From Rickettsiales bacterium (GTDB taxonomy: Bacteria; Pseudomonadota; Alphaproteobacteria; Rickettsiales; UBA1997), in NCBI GenBank assembly GCA_947425005.1, contig CANDYP010000003.1, positions 1-31,560 on the forward strand: a stretch of DNA of 31,560 bases. Reading direction: 5' to 3'. The position numbers were made by a program, and so were the translations under genes. Under the pieces are notes generated by a model. The model searched no databases. It saw only the letters and a list, made by a program, of their open reading frames with translations, and was not told the origin of the DNA. Positions 1 to 8,477 of the stretch are shown here, one piece after another. The first letter of the stretch is position 1; each line of letters starts with the position of its first letter.

Positions 1-48
1 GCCCCCCTGACAAGGGGGGTAGGGGGGTTTTTCGTCCCAGTCTCAATC
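1..48. repeat. Right half of a GC-rich palindromic element, cut by the window edge
   Basis: Positions 1-30 are one 30-bp arm: C6, a short loop, G6, TA, G6, TTT. The same arm recurs at 16795-16824, 24197-24226, 27129-27158 and 31541-31560. The flank at 31-48 reads, on the other strand, as TTGAGACTGGGACGAAAA, which matches the left border of the copies at 2622 and 31482. The mate arm must lie upstream of this window. Confidence 0.85.
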
Positions 49-106
49 CAAAACTTTAATCCAAAACTCAATCCAAAAAATCTCAAAAAAAAATAAACCC
101 AACCCA

Positions 107-1090
107 ATGCAACTAAAAACCCCTAAATTCTGGACTGAAAAAAATCTGATTTCTTGCGCACTTTTGCCACTGAGTTTTGTTTATTTTTTGGGCTTAAAAT
201 TTCTGAAATTTTCGCGCAAAACACAAAAAATTTCCAAGCCGGTCATTTGCGTTGGCAACTTGATTGCCGGCGGTTCAGGCAAGACTCCAACCGCAATTGC
301 TTTGGGAAAAATTTTAAGAGAAATTGCGCCGCAGGATTTTGAATTTGCCTATTTGAGCACTGGTTACATGGGGGATGGGGCAATGTTCGTAGCGCTTCGC
401 GACGGCAAACACAGTGCGGATAATGTTGGCGACGAGCCGCTACTCTTGATTAAAACTGCCCCGACATTTGTCGCCAAAGATCGTCTATTCGGTGCGCAGC
501 AGATTGACAACATTAACGAAATTAAGGCGATTATTTTGGATGACGGGATGCAGGATATTTCGCTGCACAAAGATTTAACCATTGCGGTGGTGGACGGTAA
601 AATTGGTTTTGGAAATGGTTTTTTGATTCCGGCGGGACCAATGCGGGAGCCGTTGCAAACTGGTTTAGAAAAAGCTGATTTTGTGGTGTTGGTGGGCGAG
701 GCGTCAGCAGAGTTGACAAGAAAATTAGCTGGAAAAAAAGTTACAAAAACGCGTTTGGTAGCAACCAATCTGGAAGAATTTTCTGGCAAAAAATTACTGG
801 CATTTTGTGGCTTGGCTTACCCGCAAAAATTCTTTTCTTTTTTGGAAAGTTGTGGTTTGGAAGCAGTGGAAACAAAATCATTTCCGGATCATTATTCTTA
901 CCAAGCTCCAGATCTTGAAACCTTGTGTAAAGATGCGCAGGATAAGGGTTTGCAATTAGTCGCCACGAAAAAAGATTGGATAAAATTTCCGAAAGTCTTC
1001 CAAGAAAAAATCACCTATTTGGATGTGGAGCTAGAATTTTTAGACAAAGAATTCGTCGCAACAGAATTAAGAAAAATCATTAAATTATGA
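107..1090 (+). CDS. lpxK: Tetraacyldisaccharide 4'-kinase LpxK
   Basis: Phosphorylates the 4' position of the lipid A disaccharide at the inner face of the inner membrane, giving lipid IVA. The 327-residue length is usual for LpxK. The N-terminus carries a hydrophobic anchor (about residues 14-32), followed by a P-loop at about 50-61 (GNLIAGGSGKTP). A DDGMQD stretch stands where the family usually has DDGFQ, and GFLIPAGPMREP follows, as in LpxK proteins. The gene overlaps the next acyltransferase by ATGA, so the two are translationally coupled lipid A genes. No Shine-Dalgarno sequence precedes the ATG; the leader is A/C-rich with three loose copies of AATCCAAAA at about 46-78. Family assignment is secure. 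Confidence 0.95.
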   Translation: MQLKTPKFWTEKNLISCALLPLSFVYFLGLKFLKFSRKTQKISKPVICVGNLIAGGSGKTPTAIALGKILREIAPQDFEFAYLSTGYMGDGAMFVALRDGKHSADNVGDEPLLLIKTAPTFVAKDRLFGAQQIDNINEIKAIILDDGMQDISLHKDLTIAVVDGKIGFGNGFLIPAGPMREPLQTGLEKADFVVLVGEASAELTRKLAGKKVTKTRLVATNLEEFSGKKLLAFCGLAYPQKFFSFLESCGLEAVETKSFPDHYSYQAPDLETLCKDAQDKGLQLVATKKDWIKFPKVFQEKITYLDVELEFLDKEFVATELRKIIKL

Positions 1091-1989
1091 ATTTGAAAAG
1101 TTACTTAGAATCGAAAGTTAAAGCTGTGCGCTACCTTCTGGAAGCCCTGGCAGTAAAGTTTGGTCTGTGGATTTTTTTTGTAATGGGGCCGCAGCGGGCG
1201 TCAAATATTGCGGCAAAAATTGCTATTTTTGTCGGCAAAAAAATTGCGGTGCACCGTCTGGCTTACACAAATTTGAGCAACGCTTTGCCGGAATTAAACG
1301 AAATCGAAAAAGCGAAAATTCTAAATGACATGTGGGACAACTTGGGCCGCATCGTTGGGGAATATTCGCACGTTGCCAAATACAGCGCTGACGAAGTGGC
1401 TCGGATTGTGGCTATTCCACCAGAAACTGCAGCCAATATTGAGGCGCTGAAAAGCTTGGGGAAGGGTGGTATTATTGTTTCGGGGCATTTGGCTAATTGG
1501 GAAGTCGGGCCAAAAATTTTGGCAAAAATGGGAATGAAAGTGGGTGCGGTTTACCGTCCGCTCAACAATCCTTACGTCGAAAAAATGACGGCTTCAATTC
1601 GCAGCACAGAGCTGATTAGCAAGAGTTCGCAAGGTAATCGTCGCCTCATTGAAGTAATAAAAAATGGTGGCTACGTCGTGATTTTGGCCGATCAAAAAAT
1701 CAGCGAAGGTGAGCCGGTGCAGTTTTTTCACGAGGATGCAATCACCACAACTTCAATCGCGCGCATTGCTTTAAAATACGGCGTGCCCGTGACGCCAGCG
1801 CGAGTAGTTCGAGTGGGGAAGGAATTTAAATTTCGTGTTGAGGTCGAGAAACCTCTTGAAATTAGGAGGAGTGAAAATCTAAATGCAGACGTTCTCTGGC
1901 TAACGCTCGAGATCAATCGCAAGCTTGAAAGTTGGATAAGGCAGTATCCGGCGCAGTGGTTCTGGGTCCACAATCGTTGGAAAAAATAA
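1087..1989 (+). CDS. lpxL: LpxL/HtrB-family lipid A late acyltransferase
   Basis: Predicted membrane-associated acyltransferase adding a secondary acyl chain to the lipid A precursor. The 300-residue length fits the family. A hydrophobic N-terminal segment (about residues 18-50) is followed by the HX4E catalytic motif HLANWE, with H134 and E139, and by a C-terminal PAQWFWVHNRWK segment typical of LpxL/LpxM. The ATG overlaps the lpxK stop (ATGA), so expression is probably coupled. LpxL and LpxM cannot be told apart by eye; the symbol marks the family, and the acyl donor is unknown. The order lpxK then acyltransferase fits one lipid A operon. Confidence 0.9.
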   Translation: MNLKSYLESKVKAVRYLLEALAVKFGLWIFFVMGPQRASNIAAKIAIFVGKKIAVHRLAYTNLSNALPELNEIEKAKILNDMWDNLGRIVGEYSHVAKYSADEVARIVAIPPETAANIEALKSLGKGGIIVSGHLANWEVGPKILAKMGMKVGAVYRPLNNPYVEKMTASIRSTELISKSSQGNRRLIEVIKNGGYVVILADQKISEGEPVQFFHEDAITTTSIARIALKYGVPVTPARVVRVGKEFKFRVEVEKPLEIRRSENLNADVLWLTLEINRKLESWIRQYPAQWFWVHNRWKK

Positions 1990-2039
1990 TTCATTAACCA
2001 GGCGGTGTCCAAGCCTTCCTTCAACCAAAAATCAAAAAT

Positions 2040-2555
2040 ATGAAAATTCGTACAATTTTAATTTTAGCTTTGATTCCTTTTGCAACTTCTTGCGCTTTCT
2101 TTAACGGCAAAACGGTTGACGTGGCGATTAACAGCACTCCTCCAGGCGCGGATGTTTTCATTGAGGGCAAAAATTACGGAAGAACTCCGGTGGTTTTAAA
2201 TATTGAGCCCAAGCCTTACAACGCAGTTTTGGTGAAAGAGGGTTACGGATCTACCAACCTAAACATGGAAATCTGGTGGGGCACGATTCGTACTACAATT
2301 GACGGCGAAAGAACTGCCGACGGCACCAGATGCTTCCTCGACATGATGTCATTGATATTTTCTTTCAACATGTACAACGCCACCAGATGCGGCGACTTCA
2401 AAGAGAAGCAGTACAATGTTAACATTCCAAGAACTGCAGCCGCTCCCGCCGGTTCAACAATAGGGATCGGACAAAGACCATCCGACATGATTCCTTACTA
2501 CTACAATCAGGATATGGCTCCTAATCAGGGTCAGAATAATTACCGCAGACAGTAA
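2040..2555 (+). CDS. PEGA-domain lipoprotein
   Basis: 171 residues. The first 18 form a lipoprotein signal peptide ending in a lipobox (ATSC, Cys18). Residues of about 25-70 resemble a PEGA domain: STPPGADVFIEGKNYGRTP, then a short beta-rich stretch. PEGA domains are usually surface-associated. The middle is rich in Trp, Cys and Met and the C-terminus is Gln/Asn/Tyr-rich. It follows the lpx pair by 50 bases and ends before a clear terminator at 2581, so it may be the last gene of the lipid A operon. Its function is unknown; a cell-envelope role is inferred. No Shine-Dalgarno sequence is visible. Confidence 0.8.
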   Translation: MKIRTILILALIPFATSCAFFNGKTVDVAINSTPPGADVFIEGKNYGRTPVVLNIEPKPYNAVLVKEGYGSTNLNMEIWWGTIRTTIDGERTADGTRCFLDMMSLIFSFNMYNATRCGDFKEKQYNVNIPRTAAAPAGSTIGIGQRPSDMIPYYYNQDMAPNQGQNNYRRQ

Positions 2556-2580
2556 TTATTACCGCAGACGGCTTTTAATT

Positions 2581-2617
2581 AAACCGACTCAAGAGTTTTC
2601 TTGGGTCGGTTTTTTTG
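2581..2617 (+). terminator. Rho-independent terminator after the PEGA lipoprotein
   Basis: AAACCGACTCAAGA pairs with TCTTGGGTCGGTTT across a 4-base loop (about 14 bp with one T-G pair), followed by a run of T. It stands 25 bases after the stop codon, between convergent genes. The A-rich 5' side means it might also serve lolD transcripts from the other direction. Confidence 0.9.
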
Positions 2618-2621
2618 TGTT

Positions 2622-2648
2622 TGAGATTGGGACGAGAAACCCCCCCCT
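2622..2648. repeat. Border remnant of the palindromic element
   Basis: TTGAGATTGGGACGAGAAAC followed by a run of C matches the left border and first C-run of the element at 31481-31500, then degenerates into AT-rich sequence. It overlaps the lolD stop codon. It looks like a truncated copy, or a target site that carries only the border. Confidence 0.65.
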
Positions 2649-3321
2649 AAAAAATTATCCCATCTTTAATCGAAACAATGCGGTCAGCTTTTTTGGCGAG
2701 CTCTAGATTGTGAGTGACCATCAAGCAGCCAATTTCGTAGGTCTTCACCAGGTTTTGTAAAATATCAAAAATCTTTTCAGAAATTGCGGAATCCAGGTTT
2801 CCGGTGGGTTCGTCGGCTAAAATTAAAGATGGTCGCGAAACCACGGCGCGCGCGATGGCAACTCTTTGCTGCTGTCCGCCGGATAGTTGTGCCGGCTTGT
2901 GATTGACGCGATCTTCCAATCCCACTTCTTTTAAAATTTCGGACGCGGCAGCGAAAGCCTCGATCTTGCTTTTGCCTTGAATTAGAAGGGGCAGGGCGGT
3001 GTTTTCTAAAGCTGAAAATTCCGGCAAGAGGTGGTGAAATTGGTAAACGAAACCAACGTGGTTTTTTCTGATTGCGGTTCTGGTTTCGTCGTCAGCCTTT
3101 GAGGCTTCGAGGTGATTAATGAAGATTTGCCCCGAGGTTGCAGAGTCGAGTAAGCCGGCGATTTGCAGTAGAGTGGTTTTGCCGGAGCCAGATGGGCCGG
3201 TGAGGGCGACTAACTCGCCTTTGTTAATTTCTAGATTGGCGCCTTTTATTACTTCAATCAGTTGAGAGGCTTGGGAGAAATTTTTGGTAATATTGATCAG
3301 CTTTAAGGCGGAGTGGGTCAT
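2647..3321 (-). CDS. lolD: Lipoprotein-releasing system ATP-binding protein LolD
   Basis: ABC ATPase that powers release of lipoproteins from the inner membrane by the LolC/E permease to LolA. The 224 residues hold a Walker A (GPSGSGKTT, about residues 41-49), an ABC signature (LSGGQQQR), a Walker B (LILADEPTG) and a switch His in VTHN. The LolD-type stretch FVYQFHHLLPEFSALEN is present, which separates it from MacB or FtsE. No lolC/E gene is adjacent. Its leader is a run of C followed by CTCTCCCA, with no ribosome binding site, derived from the hairpin element at 3349-3397. It lies downstream of carD on the same strand. Confidence 0.93.
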   Translation of the reverse strand: MTHSALKLINITKNFSQASQLIEVIKGANLEINKGELVALTGPSGSGKTTLLQIAGLLDSATSGQIFINHLEASKADDETRTAIRKNHVGFVYQFHHLLPEFSALENTALPLLIQGKSKIEAFAAASEILKEVGLEDRVNHKPAQLSGGQQQRVAIARAVVSRPSLILADEPTGNLDSAISEKIFDILQNLVKTYEIGCLMVTHNLELAKKADRIVSIKDGIIF

Positions 3322-3348
3322 TGGGAGAGGGGGGGGGATTGAGTGCTT

Positions 3349-3397
3349 GACGAGAAACCTCTCGCCCCCCAGCGGCTGGGGGGCGAGGGGTTTTTTG
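3349..3397. repeat. GC-rich hairpin element between carD and lolD
   Basis: Inverted repeat: left arm 3358-3373, right arm 3375-3390, core CTCGCCCCCCAGC and its complement, one mismatch in 16 bp. The left flank GACGAGAAACC and the right flank GGTTTTTTGAGT match the borders of the C6/G6 elements elsewhere in the window, although the arms differ. In the plus direction a T6 run follows, so it looks like a terminator on the strand without a gene; for carD transcripts only TTT follows. Confidence 0.8.
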
Positions 3398-3415
3398 AGT
3401 CGTATTCTAGCTTAT

Positions 3416-4624
3416 TTATTTCTTGGATTTTTTCTTCTTTCTAGGTTTGTCATCGTCATCGTCGTCGCCGTAGTCTTCATCTTCATCCTCATCTTCGTCC
3501 TCACTTTCTTCCTCTTCGTCCTCATCTTCGTCGTCAGACTTTTCGGCGCTGTAGTCAAACTCGTCAAACTCATCTTTCTGAGTGATTTTTCCTTCAGAGC
3601 CTAACTTATCTTTGGCGGTTGAAATGATTTTGTCTTTAGCCTCTTCGAAGTCCGAAGTGTAGATCATGGAATATTCTGCAGCGAGCCTGTGCACAGCGGT
3701 TTCGTAGATGATTCGTTCGGAGTAAGAGCGTTCGCCATCTTCAATGTCGCGAGTTAAATCGCGCAAAACTTCAGCCAAAAGCATGATGTCGCCAGAGTTG
3801 ATCTTGGTTTCATATTCTTGAGCGCGACGACTCCACATGCCTTTTAATTTTTTGACGCCGCTTCTTAAAGTGGAGAATACTTCATCCATTTGCGACTTAG
3901 AAACCAGGTGGCGCAAGCCAATTTTCTCGGCACTGTGTACCGGGATTTTGATCATTAATTTTTCTTTTTCGAAATACATCAGGTAGCAGCTGAAATCTTG
4001 GCCAAGCACTGAAGTTTTTTCGATGTCGGTAATTTTGCCGACGCCGTGAGACGGATAAACTGCGTAATCAGAAATTTTGAAAGTGATCTTGGTGCGAGAA
4101 TCCGCAAGCTTCTTCACGATGATTAGATTTTTTTGAGAGTCGCTTTTTTTCTCAACAACAGCTTCCGGTTCTTTGATTTGAACTTTATTTTCGCCAGCAT
4201 TTTTTGCCTTAGCGATGATTTTTTCTGAAGTTTTTGCGCTGGAGATTTTTTCTTTGGCGGCCTTGATAGCTTTAGAAGACTTGGTTTCTTTTACTTTTTT
4301 AACTTTTACCACCTTTGCCGGTACAACTTTTTTAACTTCTTTTTTTACGGCCTTTGTTGGTTTTGCCGGGATTTTTTTTACAGGCTTTTTTGCCGGAGCT
4401 AATTTTTTGCTGACTACTTTTTTGACTGGTTTACTGACTAGCTTTTTAACTACTTTTTTTGCCACCACTTTATTTTTTGATAATTTCTGAGGAGCTTTTT
4501 TTACAACTTTATTTTTAAGAATTGGTTTTTTGCTAACTGCTTTGGATGTTTTATTTACAGGCTTCGCCGGTTTATTTACAGGCTTCGCCGGTTTATTTTT
4601 GGTTTTTATTTTTTTTGCAGGCAT
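3416..4624 (-). CDS. carD: CarD/CdnL-type RNA-polymerase-binding regulator with H1-like N-terminus and acidic tail
   Basis: 402 residues, more than twice what I know for alphaproteobacterial CarD proteins. Residues 1-175 are Lys/Ala/Pro/Val-rich and histone-H1-like, including a 7-residue repeat (NKPAKPV, encoded by a 21-bp direct repeat near 4556-4605). Residues of about 178-340 are the CarD core: an RNA-polymerase-interacting Tudor-like part (YAVYPSHGVGKITDIE), then a helical DNA-binding part with GMWSRRAQEYE and the conserved Trp264. Residues 354-392 are nearly all Asp/Glu, and the last ten are basic (KPRKKKKSKK). CarD stabilises open promoter complexes. The two tails could bind DNA or each other; that is inference. 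Divergent from the M23 peptidase gene. Confidence 0.9.
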   Translation of the reverse strand: MPAKKIKTKNKPAKPVNKPAKPVNKTSKAVSKKPILKNKVVKKAPQKLSKNKVVAKKVVKKLVSKPVKKVVSKKLAPAKKPVKKIPAKPTKAVKKEVKKVVPAKVVKVKKVKETKSSKAIKAAKEKISSAKTSEKIIAKAKNAGENKVQIKEPEAVVEKKSDSQKNLIIVKKLADSRTKITFKISDYAVYPSHGVGKITDIEKTSVLGQDFSCYLMYFEKEKLMIKIPVHSAEKIGLRHLVSKSQMDEVFSTLRSGVKKLKGMWSRRAQEYETKINSGDIMLLAEVLRDLTRDIEDGERSYSERIIYETAVHRLAAEYSMIYTSDFEEAKDKIISTAKDKLGSEGKITQKDEFDEFDYSAEKSDDEDEDEEEESEDEDEDEDEDYGDDDDDDKPRKKKKSKK

Positions 4625-4883
4625 AGCTCTTAATGAATTGGTTGAAGGGACGGCGGATTTTTAAAGAATTTTTTTAAAAAGGAAGTGGCGATTATTTTCA
4701 ATGTTGTGCGGCTATTTGAAAGCATCGCGGCGAAGAGAATACAGTCAGAATAATTTTAAAAAAAATATTCTAATTTAAAAAAGTTGAGATTAAATACCTG
4801 GCCTTATTTACCTCTATTCAAATGTGGCGTGAACACAACGTCAGAGCTGGTGCAAGGCATATCAAATCACAACATTTTTACTC
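4625..4883. other. Divergent intergenic region, carD / M23 peptidase
   Basis: 259 AT-rich bases without a gene. A possible plus-strand -35 is TTGAGA at 4784-4789 with a weak TATTTA at 4805-4810. An AT palindrome-like stretch (GAATAA ... TATTC) lies near 4747-4770. Neither is strong enough to call a promoter. No RNA gene was recognised. Confidence 0.35.
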
Positions 4884-6278
4884 TTGAAAAATCGCATAAA
4901 GAAGCTCGGAAAAATCGACAAGACTAGCTTGTGGAATTTTTTTGATTCTGTCATTGAGCACAGGCTTTTTAAGCCGATTGCAATTTCCATCGTGACGAGC
5001 TTCATCTTAATCAATGGCCTGGATTACACGCAGAGCTTGATTGACGATTACGAAGATTACGCTGCCAGAAAAAATCAAAGCACCCCAATCAAAATTAATA
5101 TCCCCAATCCCAACATGGCTTTTGATGTTGATGAGGATCAGGTGGTCGATCGTCGCGTTAAGTCGGGCGACACTCTTCTAAAAATTTTATCCGATATTGG
5201 AGCGCAAGAAAGCGACGTTCTTGCCATCCTTAGCGCCATGCAAAAAATTTATAATCCCAGATCAATAGGAAATGGCGATCAGATCTCGATCAAATATAAA
5301 GTAAAAGTGGGCTACGATCCCAAAGACGTTGCCAGCGACGTGGGCAAGAAGGTCATCATTAACAGCGTTTCAATAATCTCTTCGCCGGAACAGGAAATTG
5401 TCGTAGCGCGCAAAAGCGATGGCGGGTACGACGCCAGGGAAGTCAAAGTTAATTTATTGCGCTACGTTTCCAGATATTCCGGAGTTTTAAAAAACGGATT
5501 TTTTGTGGATGGTGTTGATGCCGGCATTTCGCCAACTTCGATGATGAACATGATTCAGCTCTACAGTTACGACGTCGACTTCCAACGTGACATTCACAAT
5601 GGCGACAGGTTCGAAATGTTGGTTGAAAGTTTTTACACCGAAGACGGCAAAAAAGTGAAAGACGGCAACGTATTATTTTCTTCACTCACTTTGCAGAATC
5701 GTGCAATCGAGATCTACTCCCACAAGGTTAACGGCAAGATCGATTATTTTGATGGCAAAGGTAACAGCGTCAGAAAATCATTGCTCAGAACCCCAATTAA
5801 CGGTGCTCGCGTCTCTTCCGGCTTTGGCCTCAGAAGGCATCCGATTCTGGGCTATTCCAAAATGCACAAAGGTATCGACTTCGCGGCATCAATGGGCACG
5901 CCCATCCTGGCAGCTGGCGGCGGTAAAATAGTTTATTACGGCGTGAAAGGTGGTTACGGAAATTTCGTCCAAATCAAACATACCGAGGACTACTCAACTG
6001 CCTACGGCCACGCCAGCAGATACGTTGCCAAGTTGCGGAATGGATCAACGGTCAGACAAGGTGACGTCGTGGCTTACGTGGGCAGCACCGGCCGCTCTAC
6101 GGGTCCACATTTACATTTTGAAGTGATTTACAAAGGTCAGCCGATTAACCCATCAAAAGTGAAAGCAACTTCAGGCTTAAGGCTAGCCGGCAAAGAGTTG
6201 GCGCGCTTCGAATCTTCCAAATCCGAGATCGACAAATATCGTAAAAACATCCCAAACCAAATTAAAAAATCTCGTTAA
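4884..6278 (+). CDS. M23-family murein endopeptidase (MepM/LytM-like)
   Basis: 464 residues. A transmembrane anchor at about 31-47 is followed by a LysM/OapA-like segment (RRVKSGDTLLKILSDIG, about 90-107), a linker domain, and a C-terminal peptidase M23 domain (about 300-425). Zn ligands are visible: H328 and D332 in HKGIDF, H376 in YGHAS, and H409/H411 in PHLHFE. It probably cleaves peptidoglycan cross-links in the periplasm. The start is a TTG: the frame is open only from a stop at 4830, and no ATG precedes the membrane segment. The stop overlaps the next gene's ATG by one base (TAATG). Confidence 0.9.
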   Translation: MKNRIKKLGKIDKTSLWNFFDSVIEHRLFKPIAISIVTSFILINGLDYTQSLIDDYEDYAARKNQSTPIKINIPNPNMAFDVDEDQVVDRRVKSGDTLLKILSDIGAQESDVLAILSAMQKIYNPRSIGNGDQISIKYKVKVGYDPKDVASDVGKKVIINSVSIISSPEQEIVVARKSDGGYDAREVKVNLLRYVSRYSGVLKNGFFVDGVDAGISPTSMMNMIQLYSYDVDFQRDIHNGDRFEMLVESFYTEDGKKVKDGNVLFSSLTLQNRAIEIYSHKVNGKIDYFDGKGNSVRKSLLRTPINGARVSSGFGLRRHPILGYSKMHKGIDFAASMGTPILAAGGGKIVYYGVKGGYGNFVQIKHTEDYSTAYGHASRYVAKLRNGSTVRQGDVVAYVGSTGRSTGPHLHFEVIYKGQPINPSKVKATSGLRLAGKELARFESSKSEIDKYRKNIPNQIKKSR

Positions 6279-7363
6279 TGAAAGTTGTAAACATCCTTTT
6301 TAATCACAAAAAATCCTCGAATGACAATCAAATTTTAGGCGTTGAAAGATGTTTCATTGATTACGCTAAACACTTGATTCTAAACGGTCACCAAGTTGTG
6401 TCAGTGACAAAAGTTGGAATGGTTTTCAAAGAAGATGTCAAAAAAACCGGGTCCGAATTTCTAGAGCTTCCGGCCTTTGGTCAGGCCGATATTTTTTCCA
6501 TTCTGCGCTTGGCTTTGCTCTTTTTAAGATTTGGTCCCGATGCAGTAATTTGCCACTCCGGAAGGGCGATGTTCTTCGCTCGGGCAGCTCGATTAATCTT
6601 GTGGAAGAGGCCAATAATCATCGCCATTGATCACGGAATTAATCCAAAAAAATTCTTAAAAGCTGATTACGTTTTAACCGTCAATTCTTACTTCAGCAAA
6701 GAGCTGGTAAAGGCCGGCAAAGATCCGGAAACGGCTTTGGTGATTCCCAACATGATGGAAGTTCCGGCGAATTTTGTGGTGCCGATTAAACCACCATTTC
6801 GCAAGCCGGTTAGAATAGGATCTTTGGGCCGTCTTTATCCGGAAAAATATTTTGACAAAATGATCAGAGCGATCGCAATCCTACGGGAGCGCGGCGTTGA
6901 GTGCGAATATGTAATCGGCGGAGTGGGACCGCAGGAGGGGTTGCTCAATAATTTGGCTCAAAAATTAAATGTGCAAAACAGCTTTAAAATTTTGGGCTGG
7001 ACTGCTGACAAAGAAACTTTCTTCGACTCAATTGATATTTTTGTTCTGCCCTCTTTTGGCGAAACTTTCGGAATAGTTTTGCTGGAAGCGATGCTTTACA
7101 GCACGCCGATTATCACCAGTAATAGCTGGGGTCCGGACGAGATTATTCTGGATGGAATTGACGGTCTGAAAGTGTCAAAAGACGACGGCGAAAAAATGCC
7201 GGAACTTCTTGCTGACGCGGTAATGCGTTTGATAAATGACGAGGCTTTTGCGGGTCAACTTGCTGTCAAAGCTCGCGAAAAATTCTTCACCACTTACTCT
7301 TCCGACATGGTGGGCAAAAAGCTGAGTGGAATTGTTGAGATGATTGTCGGAAAGAATTCTTAA
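6278..7363 (+). CDS. GT4-family glycosyltransferase
   Basis: 361 residues with a two-Rossmann (GT-B) layout. The acceptor half carries an early Gly-Val-Glu stretch (ILGVERCFIDYAKHL). The donor half starts at about 176 (RIGSLGRLYPEK) and contains the EX7E nucleotide-sugar motif at E262/E270 (PSFGETFGIVLLE). It transfers a sugar from an activated donor, probably onto lipopolysaccharide or another envelope glycan. Substrates cannot be read from the sequence. It is coupled to the M23 gene by a one-base overlap, so the two are likely co-transcribed. The palindromic element at 7384 follows its stop and may end transcription. Confidence 0.88.
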   Translation: MKVVNILFNHKKSSNDNQILGVERCFIDYAKHLILNGHQVVSVTKVGMVFKEDVKKTGSEFLELPAFGQADIFSILRLALLFLRFGPDAVICHSGRAMFFARAARLILWKRPIIIAIDHGINPKKFLKADYVLTVNSYFSKELVKAGKDPETALVIPNMMEVPANFVVPIKPPFRKPVRIGSLGRLYPEKYFDKMIRAIAILRERGVECEYVIGGVGPQEGLLNNLAQKLNVQNSFKILGWTADKETFFDSIDIFVLPSFGETFGIVLLEAMLYSTPIITSNSWGPDEIILDGIDGLKVSKDDGEKMPELLADAVMRLINDEAFAGQLAVKAREKFFTTYSSDMVGKKLSGIVEMIVGKNS

Positions 7364-7383
7364 ATCGTGTTGTAGTAGTGTAG

Positions 7384-7516
7384 CCTCCTTTGAAAAAGGA
7401 GGTGGCGCGTAGCGCCGGAGGATTGGGTGTAACAGGAGCGATTTGTTTTAGCTTAAACCGAGCTCGGTTTCGGCAAATCCTCCGGCACTTCGTGCCACCT
7501 CCTTTTTCAAAGGAGG
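7384..7516. repeat. 133-bp inverted repeat (CCTCC/GGAGG family) between convergent genes
   Basis: Left arm 7384-7424 and right arm 7476-7516, 41 bp each, are inverted copies differing at three positions. Each arm folds alone into two small hairpins: CCTCCTTT/AAAGGAGG, then GGCGC/GCGCC in the left arm or GGCAC/GTGCC in the right. The internal differences keep each small stem paired. The 51-base middle contains CTTAAACCGAGCTCG, also found in the centre of the C6/G6 elements at 16774 and 24176. The right arm ends two bases from the fabH stop codon. It could act as a bidirectional terminator. Confidence 0.9.
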
Positions 7517-7518
7517 TT

Positions 7519-8475
7519 TTACCACTTCAATACAACTGATCCCCAGGTAAGGCCGCCGCCCAAGGCCTCAAGAACAAGCACATCATTCTTTTTAATTCTG
7601 CCGTTGGAATTGGCGTGATCTAGAGCCAGAGGAATAGAGGCTGCAGAGGTGTTGGCGTGATTTTCAACAGTGATTATTACTTTTTCTTCAGGGATGCCTA
7701 GGCGGGTTGCAACGGCGCTTAGAATTCGAGCATTAGCTTGGTGCGGAACCAACAGATCTACGTCTTGAATGGTGAGTTGAGCGTCTTTTAAAACCGTTAA
7801 AACCGATTTCGACATTTTCTCAACCGCGTGTTTGAAAACTTCTTTTCCGGACATTTCGATGAAGCCAGATTTTTGTGTGGAAGTGCCGCCGCTGGTTTTC
7901 AAGATGTCGTTTAAAGAGCCGTCAGAGTGAAGGTTGCAAGCAATGATGCCGCTGTCTTCTTGAGTGGCTTGCAAAATGACTGCGCCAGCGCCGTCGCCAA
8001 AAAGCACGCAGGTGTTACGATCTTTCCAGTCAACGATGCGCGACAAAGTGTCGGCACCGATCACCAAAGCATTTTTTACTTGGCCGGATTTAATAAAATT
8101 ATTAGCGGTTGCGAGGGCGTAAACAAAGCCGCAACAGACTGCTTGAATGTCGAAAGCGAAAGCGGATTTAGCGCCGATTTTGGCTTGAACTGTAGTTGCG
8201 GTGGCAGGGAAGGTGAGATCGGGAGTGGTAGTGGCGAGGATGATCATTTCGATCTCTTCGACTTTTAAACCAGAACTCGCAATGGCTTTGAGAGCGGCTT
8301 TGCTCGCGATGTCAGAAGTTAACTCGCCTTCAGCGGCGATGTGTCTTTTTTTGATGCCGGTGCGTTCGATGATCCAATCGTTAGTGGTGTCGACAATTTT
8401 TTCGAGATCAAAATTAGTAAGAAATTTTTCCGGCAAATAAGAGCCGGTGGAGACTATCTTGCTGTTGATTACCAT
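7519..8475 (-). CDS. fabH: Beta-ketoacyl-ACP synthase III FabH
   Basis: Starts fatty acid synthesis by condensing acetyl-CoA with malonyl-ACP in the cytoplasm. 318 residues, normal length. The catalytic Cys is C114 in DIQAVCCGF, with His in VPHQANARI and Asn in ENHANTSAAS. The N-terminal GSYLPE and the TNDWIIERTGI stretch are typical of FabH. The ATG lies two bases after the plsX stop, in the classic rpmF-plsX-fabH order. The stop codon directly abuts the inverted repeat at 7384-7516. Confidence 0.97.
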   Translation of the reverse strand: MVINSKIVSTGSYLPEKFLTNFDLEKIVDTTNDWIIERTGIKKRHIAAEGELTSDIASKAALKAIASSGLKVEEIEMIILATTTPDLTFPATATTVQAKIGAKSAFAFDIQAVCCGFVYALATANNFIKSGQVKNALVIGADTLSRIVDWKDRNTCVLFGDGAGAVILQATQEDSGIIACNLHSDGSLNDILKTSGGTSTQKSGFIEMSGKEVFKHAVEKMSKSVLTVLKDAQLTIQDVDLLVPHQANARILSAVATRLGIPEEKVIITVENHANTSAASIPLALDHANSNGRIKKNDVLVLEALGGGLTWGSVVLKW

Positions 8476-8477
8476 GC

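Noticed and set aside
3284..3604. Hydrophobic plus-strand ORF opposite the carD tail
   Set aside because: The hydrophobic residues are the complement of Asp/Glu codons; a shadow of carD.
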